Assembly (NCBI GenBank): GCA_013350335.1
Contig: CM023539.1
Span: 23,677,043-23,741,042 of the forward strand
DNA: 64,000 nt
DNA from: Chimonanthus salicifolius
Lineage: Eukaryota; Streptophyta; Magnoliopsida; Laurales; Calycanthaceae
Direction: 5' to 3'
Shown: positions 24,301 to 34,553 of the stretch, in pieces
Numbering within the stretch: the first letter of the stretch is position 1
How the letters are laid out: each line of letters starts with the position of its first letter
Translations under genes and position numbers: made by a program
The notes under the pieces: generated by a model
The model's input: only the letters and a program-made list of their open reading frames with translations
What the model was told of the DNA's origin: nothing
The model's database searches: none

Positions 24301-24728
24301 ATCCCCCTTGACGGCAAAACCTCGTCAAGATATAAACAATCACAAATCATCCCCCTTGACAACAAAACCTCGTCCAGATATAAAACAATCACAAATCATC
24401 CCCCTGGACGGCAAAACCTCATCCAGATATAAACAATCACAAATCATCCCCCTGGACGGCAAAACCTCGTCCAGATATAAACAATCACAAATCATCCCCC
24501 TTGACGGTAAAACCTCGTCAAGATATAAACAATCACAAATCATCCCCCTGGACGGCAAAACCTCGTCCAGATATAAACAATCACAAATTATCCCCCTTGG
24601 CGGCAATGCCTCGTCAAGATATAAACAATCACAAATTATCCCCCTCGACGGCAATGCCTCGTCAAGATATAAACAATCACACATCATCCCCCTTGATGGA
24701 AGAACCATCATCAAGGTATCATAATTAC
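24301..24728. repeat. Nine-copy 48-bp tandem repeat with covarying hairpin in B LTR
   Basis: Units start with ATCCCCCT at 24301, 24349, 24398, 24446, 24494, 24542, 24590, 24638 and 24686. Each contains a stem. Some units have TTGACG...CGTCAA, others TGGACG...CGTCCA, and the last has TTGATGG...CCATCATCAA. The changes are paired across the stem. Unit 2 and unit 3 have single-sided changes. The open frames reading through the array on both strands are by-products of the period being a multiple of three. Confidence 0.92.
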
Positions 24729-25361
24729 ATACAACATCCCTGATAAATCAAACACATCAACATATCCCCATGTCTGTTTATCGGTCGCCCCGACGGAGCA
24801 TGGACTCCGGTTTCATTTCATCCTTCCCTTGTCATATCCCTCCCATGCCATGCATGAGATGTAGATGCCATATGCCATGTAGTATATGTAAATCATAGTC
24901 ATAAAACCCCTCTTAAAACAATCACATGATTAGCAAATAAATCAAAGGGAAACCATCACAAAATACTTAATCCAAAACCCCTCTTAAAACATTCACATGA
25001 TTTCCAAAATAAATCAAAGGAAAACATCACATAATACTTAATCCAAAACCCATCTTAAAACATTCATATGATTTCCAAAATAAATTAAAGGAAAACATCA
25101 CATAATACTTAATCCAAAACCCATCTTAAAACATTCACATGATTTCCAAAATAAATTAAAGGGAAACCATCACATAATACTTAATCCATGGCTTACAAAA
25201 AGGTAGGAATCCTACCGAATACCGACTAGCGTCCTTTTCGGTTTCCGTCCAATAATCCGGTCACCGATATGCGCACCGCTTGCGACGTCCGACACCTTAT
25301 TACATATGAATAATCAGCCCATATTTTAAATCATATCCATGTCCCTAACATATGTCTTAGT

Positions 25362-25392
25362 GGGGTTCGGCCATACACCATGGCCGAACCCT
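25362..25392. repeat. GTTCGGCCAT/ATGGCCGAAC hairpin in B LTR (single copy)
   Basis: Ten-base perfect arms with an ACACC loop. This is the zone-2 hairpin that is present five times in E and eleven times in I. Confidence 0.9.
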
Positions 25393-27177
25393 ACTAATTA
25401 GGTTTGTGGGTCCCATTTAATCTATCAAATATTTTAATCATATGAGTCTCAAAACCAGCCACCCTAGGCTTCATTTAACCATACATAAGGTCATTACTTA
25501 GAGTCCCTAAGTCCATGATCATTTTCCATGGGATTCTTGAATTTGGCTATTAATTACGGTTTTGCCACTACCTCTCCCATGGTTAGACATTTACTTAACC
25601 ATATACATTTCTTTGTCCATAATTGATCCATAGACTTGGATCCCTTAATGACTCCTTAGTCATGACACAACATCATAAAAAATCAACCACTACCCCCATG
25701 TCGGGGTTCGCACTTTAAATCTGGCCATTACTCCCATTTCAAGGCCTATCATCACTCGTTCATAATCTACACTACACATTGGGAGAATGCAATTGCATTA
25801 TAAATACAAGATTTTCATACAACATATTAGTCTTTGCAAGCTAGACCCTTCACACCCTCCTCATAGTGTCGTCATCTCACGAGTTTCATGTGACAAGTTA
25901 ACCCATGCATTCCGGTCTCTTTCAAGTACATTGTTTATCTAACATCTCTCAAATGGGCACTTTGTTCATATGAGAACCTCTTATACCCCATCACAAAGCG
26001 TTCACATCATCACCCATTATATGTCATAACACAAATCTCTTCACTTGGGTCATGACAAATTGTCAAGCCACAAGTCATCACCAATATAAAAGCCATTTCT
26101 AAAAACCATTGTACCATCCCCTAAGTATACCCATATATCACATTATCAAACACTCCCCACCCTTTTTATCCACATTTATCTCACTCAGAAACATATGCAA
26201 CATATAACCCACATCAAAAGTTCATGCATCTTATCATCATTTGACGTATGTAGTTCATCATTGTACATTTTTACATACTCTTTCCTCACTTAATTAGTAT
26301 GATCATAACTATTAGTCTTTCCTCATTTCATCACCTCATACACTCAACAACAAGAATTCAATTCATGTATATTCACATGCACTCACAATACAAGTATGCT
26401 TGTGCAATTTAATATCACATAATATCATCATTCCTTAATCATATTTAGGTCCATTAACTTAGCCACATTCCCATTACAACTATCAACATTAGGTTCACTT
26501 TGGTTCATCAACACCACCAATATTCCCCATTTATTTTTCCATTATTTTACACCCACTAAATCCACCATTTCATCACCACTAGGGTTCACTTTCATCCACC
26601 ATTTTTGAGCCCATTGAAATCACCAATATTTCCCATGATTTTTTCCTCAATTAAATCCCTTTAAAAATCACTCACATTCATTCATTTAAAACTCTAAAAT
26701 CATTAATCACCCTCCATGTATTCCACTTTAAAACCCTTTAAAATTACCCACATTTAATCATTTAAAAACTTAAACCCTAAATCATTCTCCATGCTTCCAT
26801 TCTTATAAACCCTAATAAATAAATCAATCATCTACCATGGGGTGTACTTGAGAGAGAGAGGGAGAGGATGGGATGGAAAAATTACCTCAAGCTTTGGTCT
26901 TGAAGAGGTGGCCCAAAGTTTGCACTTTTCTTCTCTTCTCTTCTAAGTTTCCTTCTTCTTTCTCTTCTTAGTTTTCTTCCTCTCTTCCTTGGTGTGGGGC
27001 GGTGGTGGAGAGCAAAAGAGAGAGAACGTGTAAATGAGAATGGGAGAGATGGAGAGAGTAAGATAAAGATGGGATGAAATGAAAATATCTCATTTGGTGG
27101 CTTAAAATACACTCCACCCTTTAATTCCCACCAAACAAGTATGAGATATTTTCTATGCTTTTTACCTTATGCTTTAT

Positions 27178-27203
27178 GGTGGTGGTTGAGATAAACCACC
27201 ACC
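27178..27203. repeat. Zone-1 hairpin in B LTR
   Basis: Arms GGTGGTGGTT and AACCACCACC surround GAGATA. The same hairpin recurs in the 5' LTR remnant near 31553-31580. Relatives at the corresponding place have different arms that still pair (E at 58161, I at 50189, H at 37348). Confidence 0.85.
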
Positions 27204-27808
27204 AAGCCCAACGTCTTGGGTGTTTGAAATGAGGTGTTTTGGTATTCCAATTTTGACCTTTTGACCATCACTTGATTAGATTAATTAATTAGTTAATTAG
27301 ATCATTACTTAGGTTAATTAATTCCCATTGAATTTCTTCCATGAAATCCACCCATGGTTGACCAAGTCAACCATGGTGGCCGGCCCCACCAATCCTTGGT
27401 CCACACGCCACCTCACTTGATGAGGTGGTGGTGGGTCCCAATTGGCCACATCACCTTGGTTTAATTCAAATTAACTTAGGTGATTTAAACCCATTCAATT
27501 CATTCCCACTTATTGGATCACCAAAGGGCCCATGGCCCAATTACATTCACTTCCTACCCATTTACCTTAGAGCTTACATCACCTTGATCCATTGGGTCCC
27601 AAATGGGTATTGGGCCCAATTTGACCATCCTTGGCCCAATTGACCATTTAAATGAATTAAATCCAATTTATGGTTCATTGGGCCATACTTGGGCCTTTGT
27701 CCAAATTTTTAGTCCATTTACCATTTATTCCATCAAATTTCCCAATTTCCATCATGAAAATAAATAATATCTACCTATATATTGATTTACAAATTTCAGG
27801 CCATTACA

Positions 27809-28740
27809 ATACAATCCTCTTTTGAAATTTTCGTCTCGAAAATTCGAGCGAAGTAGAGGTTCAAAACATCTCATACAAAGAGCTCCGGATGAGAGGCTCT
27901 TATTTCTGACTCAAGTTCCCAGTGGCTTCCTCATTGCCATGACGTTCCCATACCACCTTGACCCACTAAATAGCGCGGTTCCGCAGCACTCTTTGTTCTC
28001 TCCTGATCACTCTGATCGGCTTCTGTCCAACACGCTGGCGATCTACACGGCCTACCATATAAGGCCTCAAAGTGGAGCCATCTGGAGGCTTGCTTGGTAA
28101 CTGTTATTATAGGAGAACTCTACCAGTGCAAATGATCCTCTCATCCACCCTTGAAGTCCAGCATACATGCTCTCAGCATATCTTCCAATATCTGTATTGT
28201 CCTCTCCGACTGTCCATCAGTCTGTGGGTGGAATGCTGTGCCGGTTAGCATGTCGGTCCCCATAGCAGAATGCATGCTCTGCCATACTCTGCTAGTGAAT
28301 CGGCCATCCCTGTCACAAAATCCATGGTTATATGCTCCCATTTTCGCTCCGGCACTGGTAAGGGTTTGAGTAAACCCGGTGGCTCCTGATGTCCCATTTT
28401 AACCTGCTGACAAGTTAGGCAGCGAGTAACAAACTCTGCCACATCTCTCTTGAGTCCATGCCACCTAATAGTGCCTCTTAAGATCATGGTACATCTTGGC
28501 GTTGTCTGGATGGGTAGAGAGCTTGGTTTGGTGTGCCTCAACCAATAACTCCCTTTTGCAGCTCTTAGGCACATCCGTCCTGCCTCGGAATACAAGACCT
28601 TGTCCCGGTCGTAATTCCTATTCCGATACCACCTCGCTTGTAGATATCTCAGTCCATATCTCCTCCATTTCTGGGTTTATTCGTTGTTCCCGTTTAATCG
28701 CGTCAAGTACCTCTTAATTACATCAACATTACTCACATCA
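27809..28740 (-). pseudogene. pol: Partial integrase and chromodomain-like remnant of element B
   Basis: On the minus strand the segment starts around 28740 with a linker, then the HHCC zinc domain ([11 protein letters not shown]...CLTCQQV at about 28490-28410) and the start of the core (HITMDFVTG, first D). The next residues are lost, and the sequence jumps to RDGRFTSRVWQ (second D region) and HPQTDGQSERTIQ (E) at 28340-28200. It continues to CMLDFKGG at about 28141 and decays into a short tail before the 3' LTR. The middle of the core is deleted, so the enzyme would be inactive. A purine tract (AAAAGAGGA) precedes the LTR. Confidence 0.85.
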
Positions 28741-29535
28741 ACCTACGAGTTTCATTCTTGCAGAATTTACTCTGTCTCACGTTCTCTCTTTTTCTCATGA
28801 ACCCATTTGCGATCTTATGTAGATTAATGTATTCTATTTCACTTTATCTGCTACCAAGACATTTCCCATACGTACTCATTCACACGTTCTTTCGTCTACT
28901 CTCTGTGTGAGGTAGCCTGCCAGTACGAGCCTATGCTCAAGTCCTTTGCTAACTCCATTTCAACTAGGTTTCTAGTTGCACTCTCCTGGAATTCCATCTG
29001 CTAACTACAGAGTCAGCTAGCTAGACTAACTCGGCAGTCGTCCATAGCTTCCCATTCGAGTTTCACTAGACTCTTATCCTTCCCATTAAATATATCTCCA
29101 AAACTTAGTACCTCTTCATTTGCACATAAGTCACTATGTGACTAACCCTTTTGTTCATAACTTCTACTATACCACTACCCGACATCATTCCAAACCGCCA
29201 TGGGAACCCTCCTCCATGGTTACACACATCCATGTTTAGTAACCATCCATGAATATAACCCTCCTATGGGTATAATCCATTCATGGGCATAACTAATACC
29301 TTCATAGGACTATTCTGCCTATCATAGGGCTAGCAGGTCTAACATACGACCCATGCGTCGACTATGAAATCAAAAATGCCTAACATAATGCCATTGTCCG
29401 GCATCAATCCAAATCGCCATGGAAGCCACCATCCATGGGAAGATAGTATCTATCCATGGAATTGTCGCTTTTACTATGAGACTGTTGTATCTATCGGGGA
29501 ATCGACATACCCACCAATTATCATCATCGTCTACC
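28741..29535. other. Non-pol insert replacing RT and RNase H in element B
   Basis: Where related elements have the rest of the protease, RT and RNase H, B has about 0.8 kb without recognisable coding potential on either strand. It contains an imperfect direct repeat of about 40 bp (CATCATTCCAAACCGCCATGG at about 29173, and a matching block at about 29401) and several CCATGG-centred dyads. Its source is unknown. It may be filler from a deletion repaired with other DNA, or sequence captured by template switching. Confidence 0.55.
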
Positions 29536-30197
29536 AATAGGGAATACTATAGTAAGTGTAGTGGACATTTGTTGTACTAAAGTGCTAATAACATACGTGA
29601 AGGCAGTAGGTACAAGAGAGTAGAATGTTCCCAAATTAAATAATGCATAAGCAGATGAACTACAAACTACTGCCATACCTTGTATCACCGAATGATCCAT
29701 TGTCTCTGGAGAAGAAATCGTAGTATTCAGCTGTCCCGATTCTGTCGGAGTAGGTGCCCTTTCTGTCGAGTCATGTGCTCTAGGTCCCTGTGGCTGAGCT
29801 GATCGAGTTAGACGACGGAAGGGACCCTGAAGTGAGAAGACTTATAGTTCTGAGGACACTCTCTTTTGAAATGCCCCTGCTGACCACACTGGAAACGGGA
29901 ACCGCCAGTAGAGGCTGAAGGTCTCCAAAAGTTGGGTCTGAATCTCTTGTGAGGGAGAAATGCATTTCCCCTACCCTGACCTCTTTGGTTCCGTGTTTCA
30001 TTTCCGTTCAAGAGTTGTTGTAAAACCGCAGTGACTATAGCTTGCACTAAGTTTTGCAGCTCGGGGGTTATCACTGGAATATTCACTCTATTCTGCGCTT
30101 CCTCCTAATGAGGTGGCTGTACCTCTTCCTCCGGATGAGGCTGTTGTACTTCTTTTTCCACACATGGGTTTTGTCGGGTTCTTCCCTTCGGAGGCAT
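29536..30197 (-). pseudogene. gag: Shortened gag with protease remnant of element B
   Basis: The ATG at 30197 (MPPKGRTRQNP) aligns with the A gag start. One TAG interrupts it before the segment 30086-29810. That segment goes directly from an N-terminal helix (TPELQNLVQAIVTAVLQQLL) to a nucleocapsid knuckle SRFQCGQQGHFKRECPQN in which the first cysteine has become arginine. The capsid core seen in A is missing. Downstream is a protease start in which the active-site DSG reads NLG. After about 29540 similarity to pol ends. It cannot encode a working capsid or protease. Confidence 0.75.
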
Positions 30198-30400
30198 TTT
30201 CCTAAACCATAAAAGAAAACATTCATTGGCTTAGTTCTTTCATAAATTCGTAAATCGCATACTTCCTCAAAAAGTCATCCAAACTTCTATCACAATACAA
30301 AGGTTGGTAGGGTTAAATTAAACCCTTCAAAATAACAAAATATACCCACAACCCTTACAAAATAACCCTCTTTGAATGACCTTTCTTGCTACTCCCCAGC

Positions 30401-30852
30401 CTAGTCTTCCGTAGAAGACTCTGCATCATCCTCAAACACAAAGGAACTGTCAGGGCACAACATCGACATGTGACCCAGTACTCCACATGTTAAGCAAGGT
30501 ATTATCCCTGGTCCTCCAATATAAGGACAGTTAGTCCTTTCTTTCCCATATCCATGCAGTCCACAAACCGGGCATAGCACTTCAAGAGGGTAGGGGCAGT
30601 ATGTGCAGTTGTGCCCAACCTGGTTGCACAACTCGCGCATATAACGGGTTCTATTTTCCCTTCCGACTCTTTTACCATTGGAAAGTCTTCCACATTCTCT
30701 TCAGGAAGAGATGCTAAATTCTCTTCATCTTCCTTGGGAGGTCCCTCCTAAAAGTCCAGGCTAACTGCTATGCTAGAAGCAAACACTAAATCTACGGGAC
30801 AACTAGGGGTTCCCTTATCCCATAATTCCGTCTACTCCCCGTCACTTGACAT
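30401..30852 (-). pseudogene. Extra CCHC-knuckle ORF in the leader of element B
   Basis: Reading leftward from ATG at 30850-30852, an acidic N-terminal half (with two in-frame stops) is followed by a cysteine-rich half. One frame switch lies at about 30635, within the first knuckle. Visible motifs are CX2CX4HX4C for the first knuckle (split by the frame switch), a cysteine-rich middle CPVCGLHGYGKERTNC, and a perfect CX2CX4HX4C knuckle CLTCGVLGHMSMLC. An acidic tail and stop follow at 30401. The 79-residue open part is 30401-30640. It lies upstream of gag and has no counterpart in A. It may be an extra nucleic-acid-binding ORF of this family or a captured host CCHC gene piece. Confidence 0.5.
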
Positions 30853-30924
30853 ATCTGTATCATAGAATATAAATGGAATACAAAAACCATCGACAGCAGT
30901 TTCCAAATAAACCCATCTAGATTT

Positions 30925-31376
30925 TGGGGAATTTCTTATGCATAACACAATGTATTTTGGGGAAGATTTCCAAATTAGCACACTTAGTTTTGGGAATAGA
31001 CTTCCTAAGTATCAATGTTTGTTCCATTTGGTGAGATCGGGGAAATTTTCCTACGTTTGATAAATCCATCATTGTTCCATCAATTGGGGAAAACTAGATT
31101 TCTTTTCTCAATTTGGGGGAAATCACCAAATAATCATACTTAGTTTTGTGGAAATTTCTTATGCATAGTACAATGTATTTTGTTTGGGGAAGTTGCCAAA
31201 TAAGCACACTTGGTTTTCCTTTGTTTCGGGGGGAGGGGGGGGGGGGGGGGGGGGGGAGAATCTCTAAATTCCTATCATTTGTTGTTCAAATTTGGAAATA
31301 CCGGGGGAGTACATCCTATTTTGTTACGTTTGATAAAGCTATCACTGTTTCATCAATTCGGGGGAAAGATTTCTAA
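30925..31376. repeat. Two-copy repeat of about 200 bp in the B leader, with G-run
   Basis: Segments 30932-31106 and about 31139-31365 are diverged copies. Both carry TTTCTTATGCATARYACAATG, the CAAATWAGCACACTTRG block and ACGTTTGATAAA. The second copy has a run of about 28 positions, nearly all G, at 31228-31256. Similar TTTCCCCAA units in the A leader suggest this leader repeat is old and has expanded in B. Confidence 0.7.
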
Positions 31377-32198
31377 GTGGTGGAGAGCAAAAGAGGGAGA
31401 ACGTGTAAATGAGAGTGGGAGAGATGGAGAGAGTAAGATAAAGATGGGATGAAATGAAAATATCTCATTTGGTGGCTTAAAATACACTCCACCCTTTAAT
31501 TCCCACCAAACAAGCATAAGATATTTTCTATGCTTTTTGCCTTATGCTTTATGGTGGTGGTTGAGATAAACCACCACCAAGCCCAACGTCTTGAGTGTTT
31601 GAAATGAGGTGTTTTGGTATTCCAATTTTGACCTTTTGACCATCACTTGATTAGATTAATTAATTAGTTAATTGGATCATTACTTAGGTTAATTAATTCC
31701 CATTTAATTTAATTCCATTAAATTTCTTCCATGAAATCCACCCATGGTTGACCAAGTCAACCATGGTGGCCGGCTCCACCAATCCTTGGTCCACACGCCA
31801 CCTCACTTGATGAGGTAGAGGTGGGTCCCAATTGGCCACATCACCTTGGTCTAATTCAAATTAACTTAGGTGATTTAAACCCATTCAATTCATTCCCACT
31901 TATTTGATCACCATTGGGCCCATGGCCCAATTACATTCACTTCCTACCCATTTACCGTAGAGCTTACATCACCTTGATCCATTGGGTCCCAAATGGGTAT
32001 TGGCCCCAATTTGACCATCCTTGGCCCAATTGACCATTTAAATGAATTAAATCCAATTTATGGTTCATTGGGCCATACTTGGGCCTTTGTCCAAATTTTT
32101 AGTCCATTTACCATTTATTCCATCAAATTTCCCAATTTCCATCATGAAAATAAATAATATCCACCTATATATTGATTTACAAATTCCGGGCCATTACA
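31377..32198 (-). repeat. Truncated 5' LTR of element B
   Basis: This matches 27002-27808 of the 3' LTR almost base for base, with one insertion of about 15 bp near 31707. Everything downstream in the sense direction, about 3.35 kb including the expected primer-binding site junction, is missing. The join to the leader at 31376/31377 is therefore a deletion breakpoint. Confidence 0.9.
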
Positions 32199-32491
32199 CC
32201 TATGGGTTCCATATTGGACTGCAAGGGCTGGCTAAACTATTATAGGGCCATGGAGTTGGATATCCATTCAGGGAATGGATATGTGTTAAATACAAACAAT
32301 CTAAGGAATGGATCCAAAACCATGTTGTAATGGTTCAAATGTTGGAATGATTATGAACAGATCCTAGCTTAGTGAGAAGTGTAAATCCAATTAAGAGTTA
32401 TATGATGATGATAACTATGTATCGGAATGATAAAGAGTGGATTTCATGAAGAAATGATTTACAAAATAATCAAACAAAAGAGACTGACAAA

Positions 32492-33084
32492 CAGTCAGTC
32501 TACTGAATCTGGGATTTAGTCGACTGAACTGATATTGGCCGAAATAGAAAACTGTTTCTGGGACTTTCAACCGACCGAATCTTATGATTCAGTAGACTAA
32601 ACATGGGCTGGATTAAAATATATAAGATTTATTGGTGGTTCAGTCGACTGAATCTAGGATTCAGTCGACTGAACATAGACGTATTAAATAAGGAAGAGGA
32701 CTGGTGAGTTTCAGCCGACTGAATCTATGATTCAGTCAACTGAAGGGATGCTTATTGAACACGTAAATGGTTGGTTGGTGATTCAGTCGACTGAATGTGA
32801 ACTGCCTGAACAAACAAATAATCTGATATAAAGTCAGCCGACTGAATCTGTGATTCAGTCGACTGAACTGGTACTGACCGAGAATACAGAGGGTTTGACT
32901 CAGAGTCAGTCTGCTGAATCTTTGATTCAGTCTACTGAAAGGTTAAGAGTCAAAGGTTAAACAGTTCCTAGTCGTGTTTCAGCCTACTGAATGTGTGTTT
33001 CAGTCGACTGAAATTTTGCGGTAAGGCAGAGAACAATAACTAGACGTGGTTCAGTCGACTGAATCAGGGATTCAGTCTACTGAA
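32492..33084. repeat. TTCAGTCGACTGAA array in A 3' LTR
   Basis: This is the counterpart of the array at 15847-16336, with two or three more copies (for example the extra block near 32781-32870 that has no partner in the 5' LTR). Pairs keep 21-bp spacing. The two arrays of one element thus differ in copy number. Confidence 0.9.
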
Positions 33085-34545
33085 TTGAAAAGTTTAAATT
33101 TTTAATAAATTTCCATAAACTTCAGTTTATCTGGAAGGATGTAAGGGATGATGGAAATTAGATGGATAGTCAAATTGACTTATATATGTGATTAAATTCG
33201 ATAAGGTAAGGAGATTTGCAAAAGGGTTTGCGATTCGTTTCGACATGATCGTTGAACGACAACCTCACAAAACAACAAGGAAAATATATTGGACGTTGGT
33301 AGGATTCCTGCCTTATTGAGACACTACGAATTGTAAATATGTTACTGGTTTTTATTCTAAGTATGATGATTTACTTTGGTTAAACAATTGATACATGTAT
33401 ATGAACTGATTTGCAAATAGTTTTATGAATTTGAAATGACATGGCATTATTGCATTCATGATCTCATGCATGGCATGGGAGAGAGTATATGAGCCAAGTT
33501 ATGACCTGTCCGGACATGACTTTGGGATTTGAGACTAGCTTGTAAGAAGTTATGTAAACTATTGATATGTTGGCCTTGTCCGGGATTGCTAGAAATGGGT
33601 ACGGCGTAGTTTGAGCAAAAGAGCTCCAGGGTAACCAGTCCAAAAACCCTGGGCAGAGGGAAGAGTCCACGCTCCGTTGGTAATTCCGATTAACACACGT
33701 GGGAAGGTATAATAGTGACATGGTGGTGCCGTCACAAAACACTGCGAACGTAAATGGCCAAGGAACACCTTGATATGGCTTGTTTATCAAGGAAACTATT
33801 GATATGATTTTTGTTATGGTTGGATATGGAAGTTGGGTGGGATATCATTGGCATATGACACCCATGACATGACACATACATCAACATGATTTTGATATGA
33901 GTATCATGCACTGTTTTTACTAGTACGAGTTGTTTTACAGTTTTGATATGATGCACTTATCTTGATTTTATATTGATCCTATATGTACATAACCCTATTT
34001 GGTATTCCTACTGGGCGTGTTGACTAACACCCTACTTCTACCCTATAGATGATGGAACAGGAAATGACAAGGACATGGGGCACGATGGGAGCCAAGCTTA
34101 GGAGTTTGGGTAGATTCATGTTTATGTTACTTAGCTTGATTTTGGAATGATGTATTGAAATAATTGATATTTTGGGATTGTAATAACTTAGATTTATTTT
34201 GCTATGGTTTGATGATATTTTAGATATTTAAGTTTCAGTTCATTAAATGGTGATTGGCTTCCTTGCTTATTAATGACATGGTTATGGATAGTATTGTTAT
34301 TCATATAATTATTTCGCAAGTATTCTCTAGCGTGTGAAATGTTTTGGTGGCTTTAGTCCACGCACACGTAAAGATGGACAGTAAAGGGTCGCGTTTTGGA
34401 AACTCGGACTTACCTCGCGTCGTGACGTTCCCGTTTTCTCTCACTCTTTTATAAAAAAAATATACTCTGATTTTTAGAAGAGTGAAATAGGGTGGGCGTA
34501 ACATTGTCCCGAAAGTGGAAGAAAGAGAATTGGCTCCAGAACCAC

Positions 34546-34553
34546 TATAAAAA
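34546..34553 (+). promoter_or_regulatory. TATA-like box in Y LTR
   Basis: TATAAAAA, flanked by CCAGAACCAC and ACTCTAGA, is kept in the paralogous LTR C at 53590-53597 while the neighbouring sequence has changed. A position about three quarters into the LTR fits a copia core promoter. No transcription evidence is available. Confidence 0.35.

Larger units (their letters stand above)
23648..27808 (-). repeat. 3' LTR of element B (4161 bp)
   Basis: In sense direction it runs from TGTAATGGCC (27808) to GGCGTTACA (23648). It carries all three palindrome zones: a zone-1 hairpin at 27178-27203, one zone-2 hairpin at 25362-25392 and the zone-3 48-bp array at 24301-24728. It also has the GGGCG block at 24121-24160 and the terminal block at 23728-23742. 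Solo LTRs E and I are relatives of the same group. Confidence 0.92.
23648..32198 (-). mobile_element. Element B: non-autonomous Ty3/gypsy derivative
   Basis: The ends are TGTAACGCC at 23648 and CCATTACA at 32198, with CCTAT duplicated on both sides. On the minus strand the order is: truncated 5' LTR (32198-31377), leader with repeats and an extra CCHC ORF, short gag, protease remnant, 0.8 kb of non-pol sequence, partial integrase, 3' LTR (27808-23648, 4161 bp). RT and RNase H are absent. The shared 0.8 kb of the two LTRs is nearly identical, so insertion is recent and probably relied on enzymes from a related element such as A. Confidence 0.92.
14590..34503 (+). mobile_element. Element A: Ty3/gypsy retrotransposon, chromodomain-like (Tekay/Del-like), degenerate
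   Basis: It is bounded by TGTAACACCCC at 14590 and GTAACA at 34503, with TTGTC duplicated at 14585-14589 and 34504-34508. Without insertion B it is about 11.4 kb: 3.17 kb 5' LTR, about 4.96 kb interior, 3.2 kb 3' LTR. Domain order is gag, protease, RT, RNase H, integrase and C-terminal chromodomain-like, which is the gypsy order. Long LTRs, a tRNA-Met primer site and the tail read as WELKSEMRTAHPELF suggest the Tekay/Del chromovirus lineage (inference). The two LTRs differ at about five of the first 100 positions by eye. Coding is broken throughout. Confidence 0.93.
22716..34503 (+). repeat. 3' LTR of element A, split by element B
   Basis: The LTR is 22716-23647 plus 32204-34503, interrupted by B and its duplicated CCTAT (23643-23647, 32199-32203). 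The first dinucleotide is mutated to TT. A purine-rich tract (AAAAGAAGG, about 22701-22709) precedes it. It follows the 5' LTR throughout, including a second TTCAG array, and ends GTAACA at 34503. Confidence 0.92.

Noticed and set aside
24248..24724. A 158-residue plus-strand ORF and 124-residue minus-strand ORF with a repeated peptide
   Set aside because: Both are translations of the 48-bp tandem repeat. The period is a multiple of three, so open frames on both strands are expected by chance.
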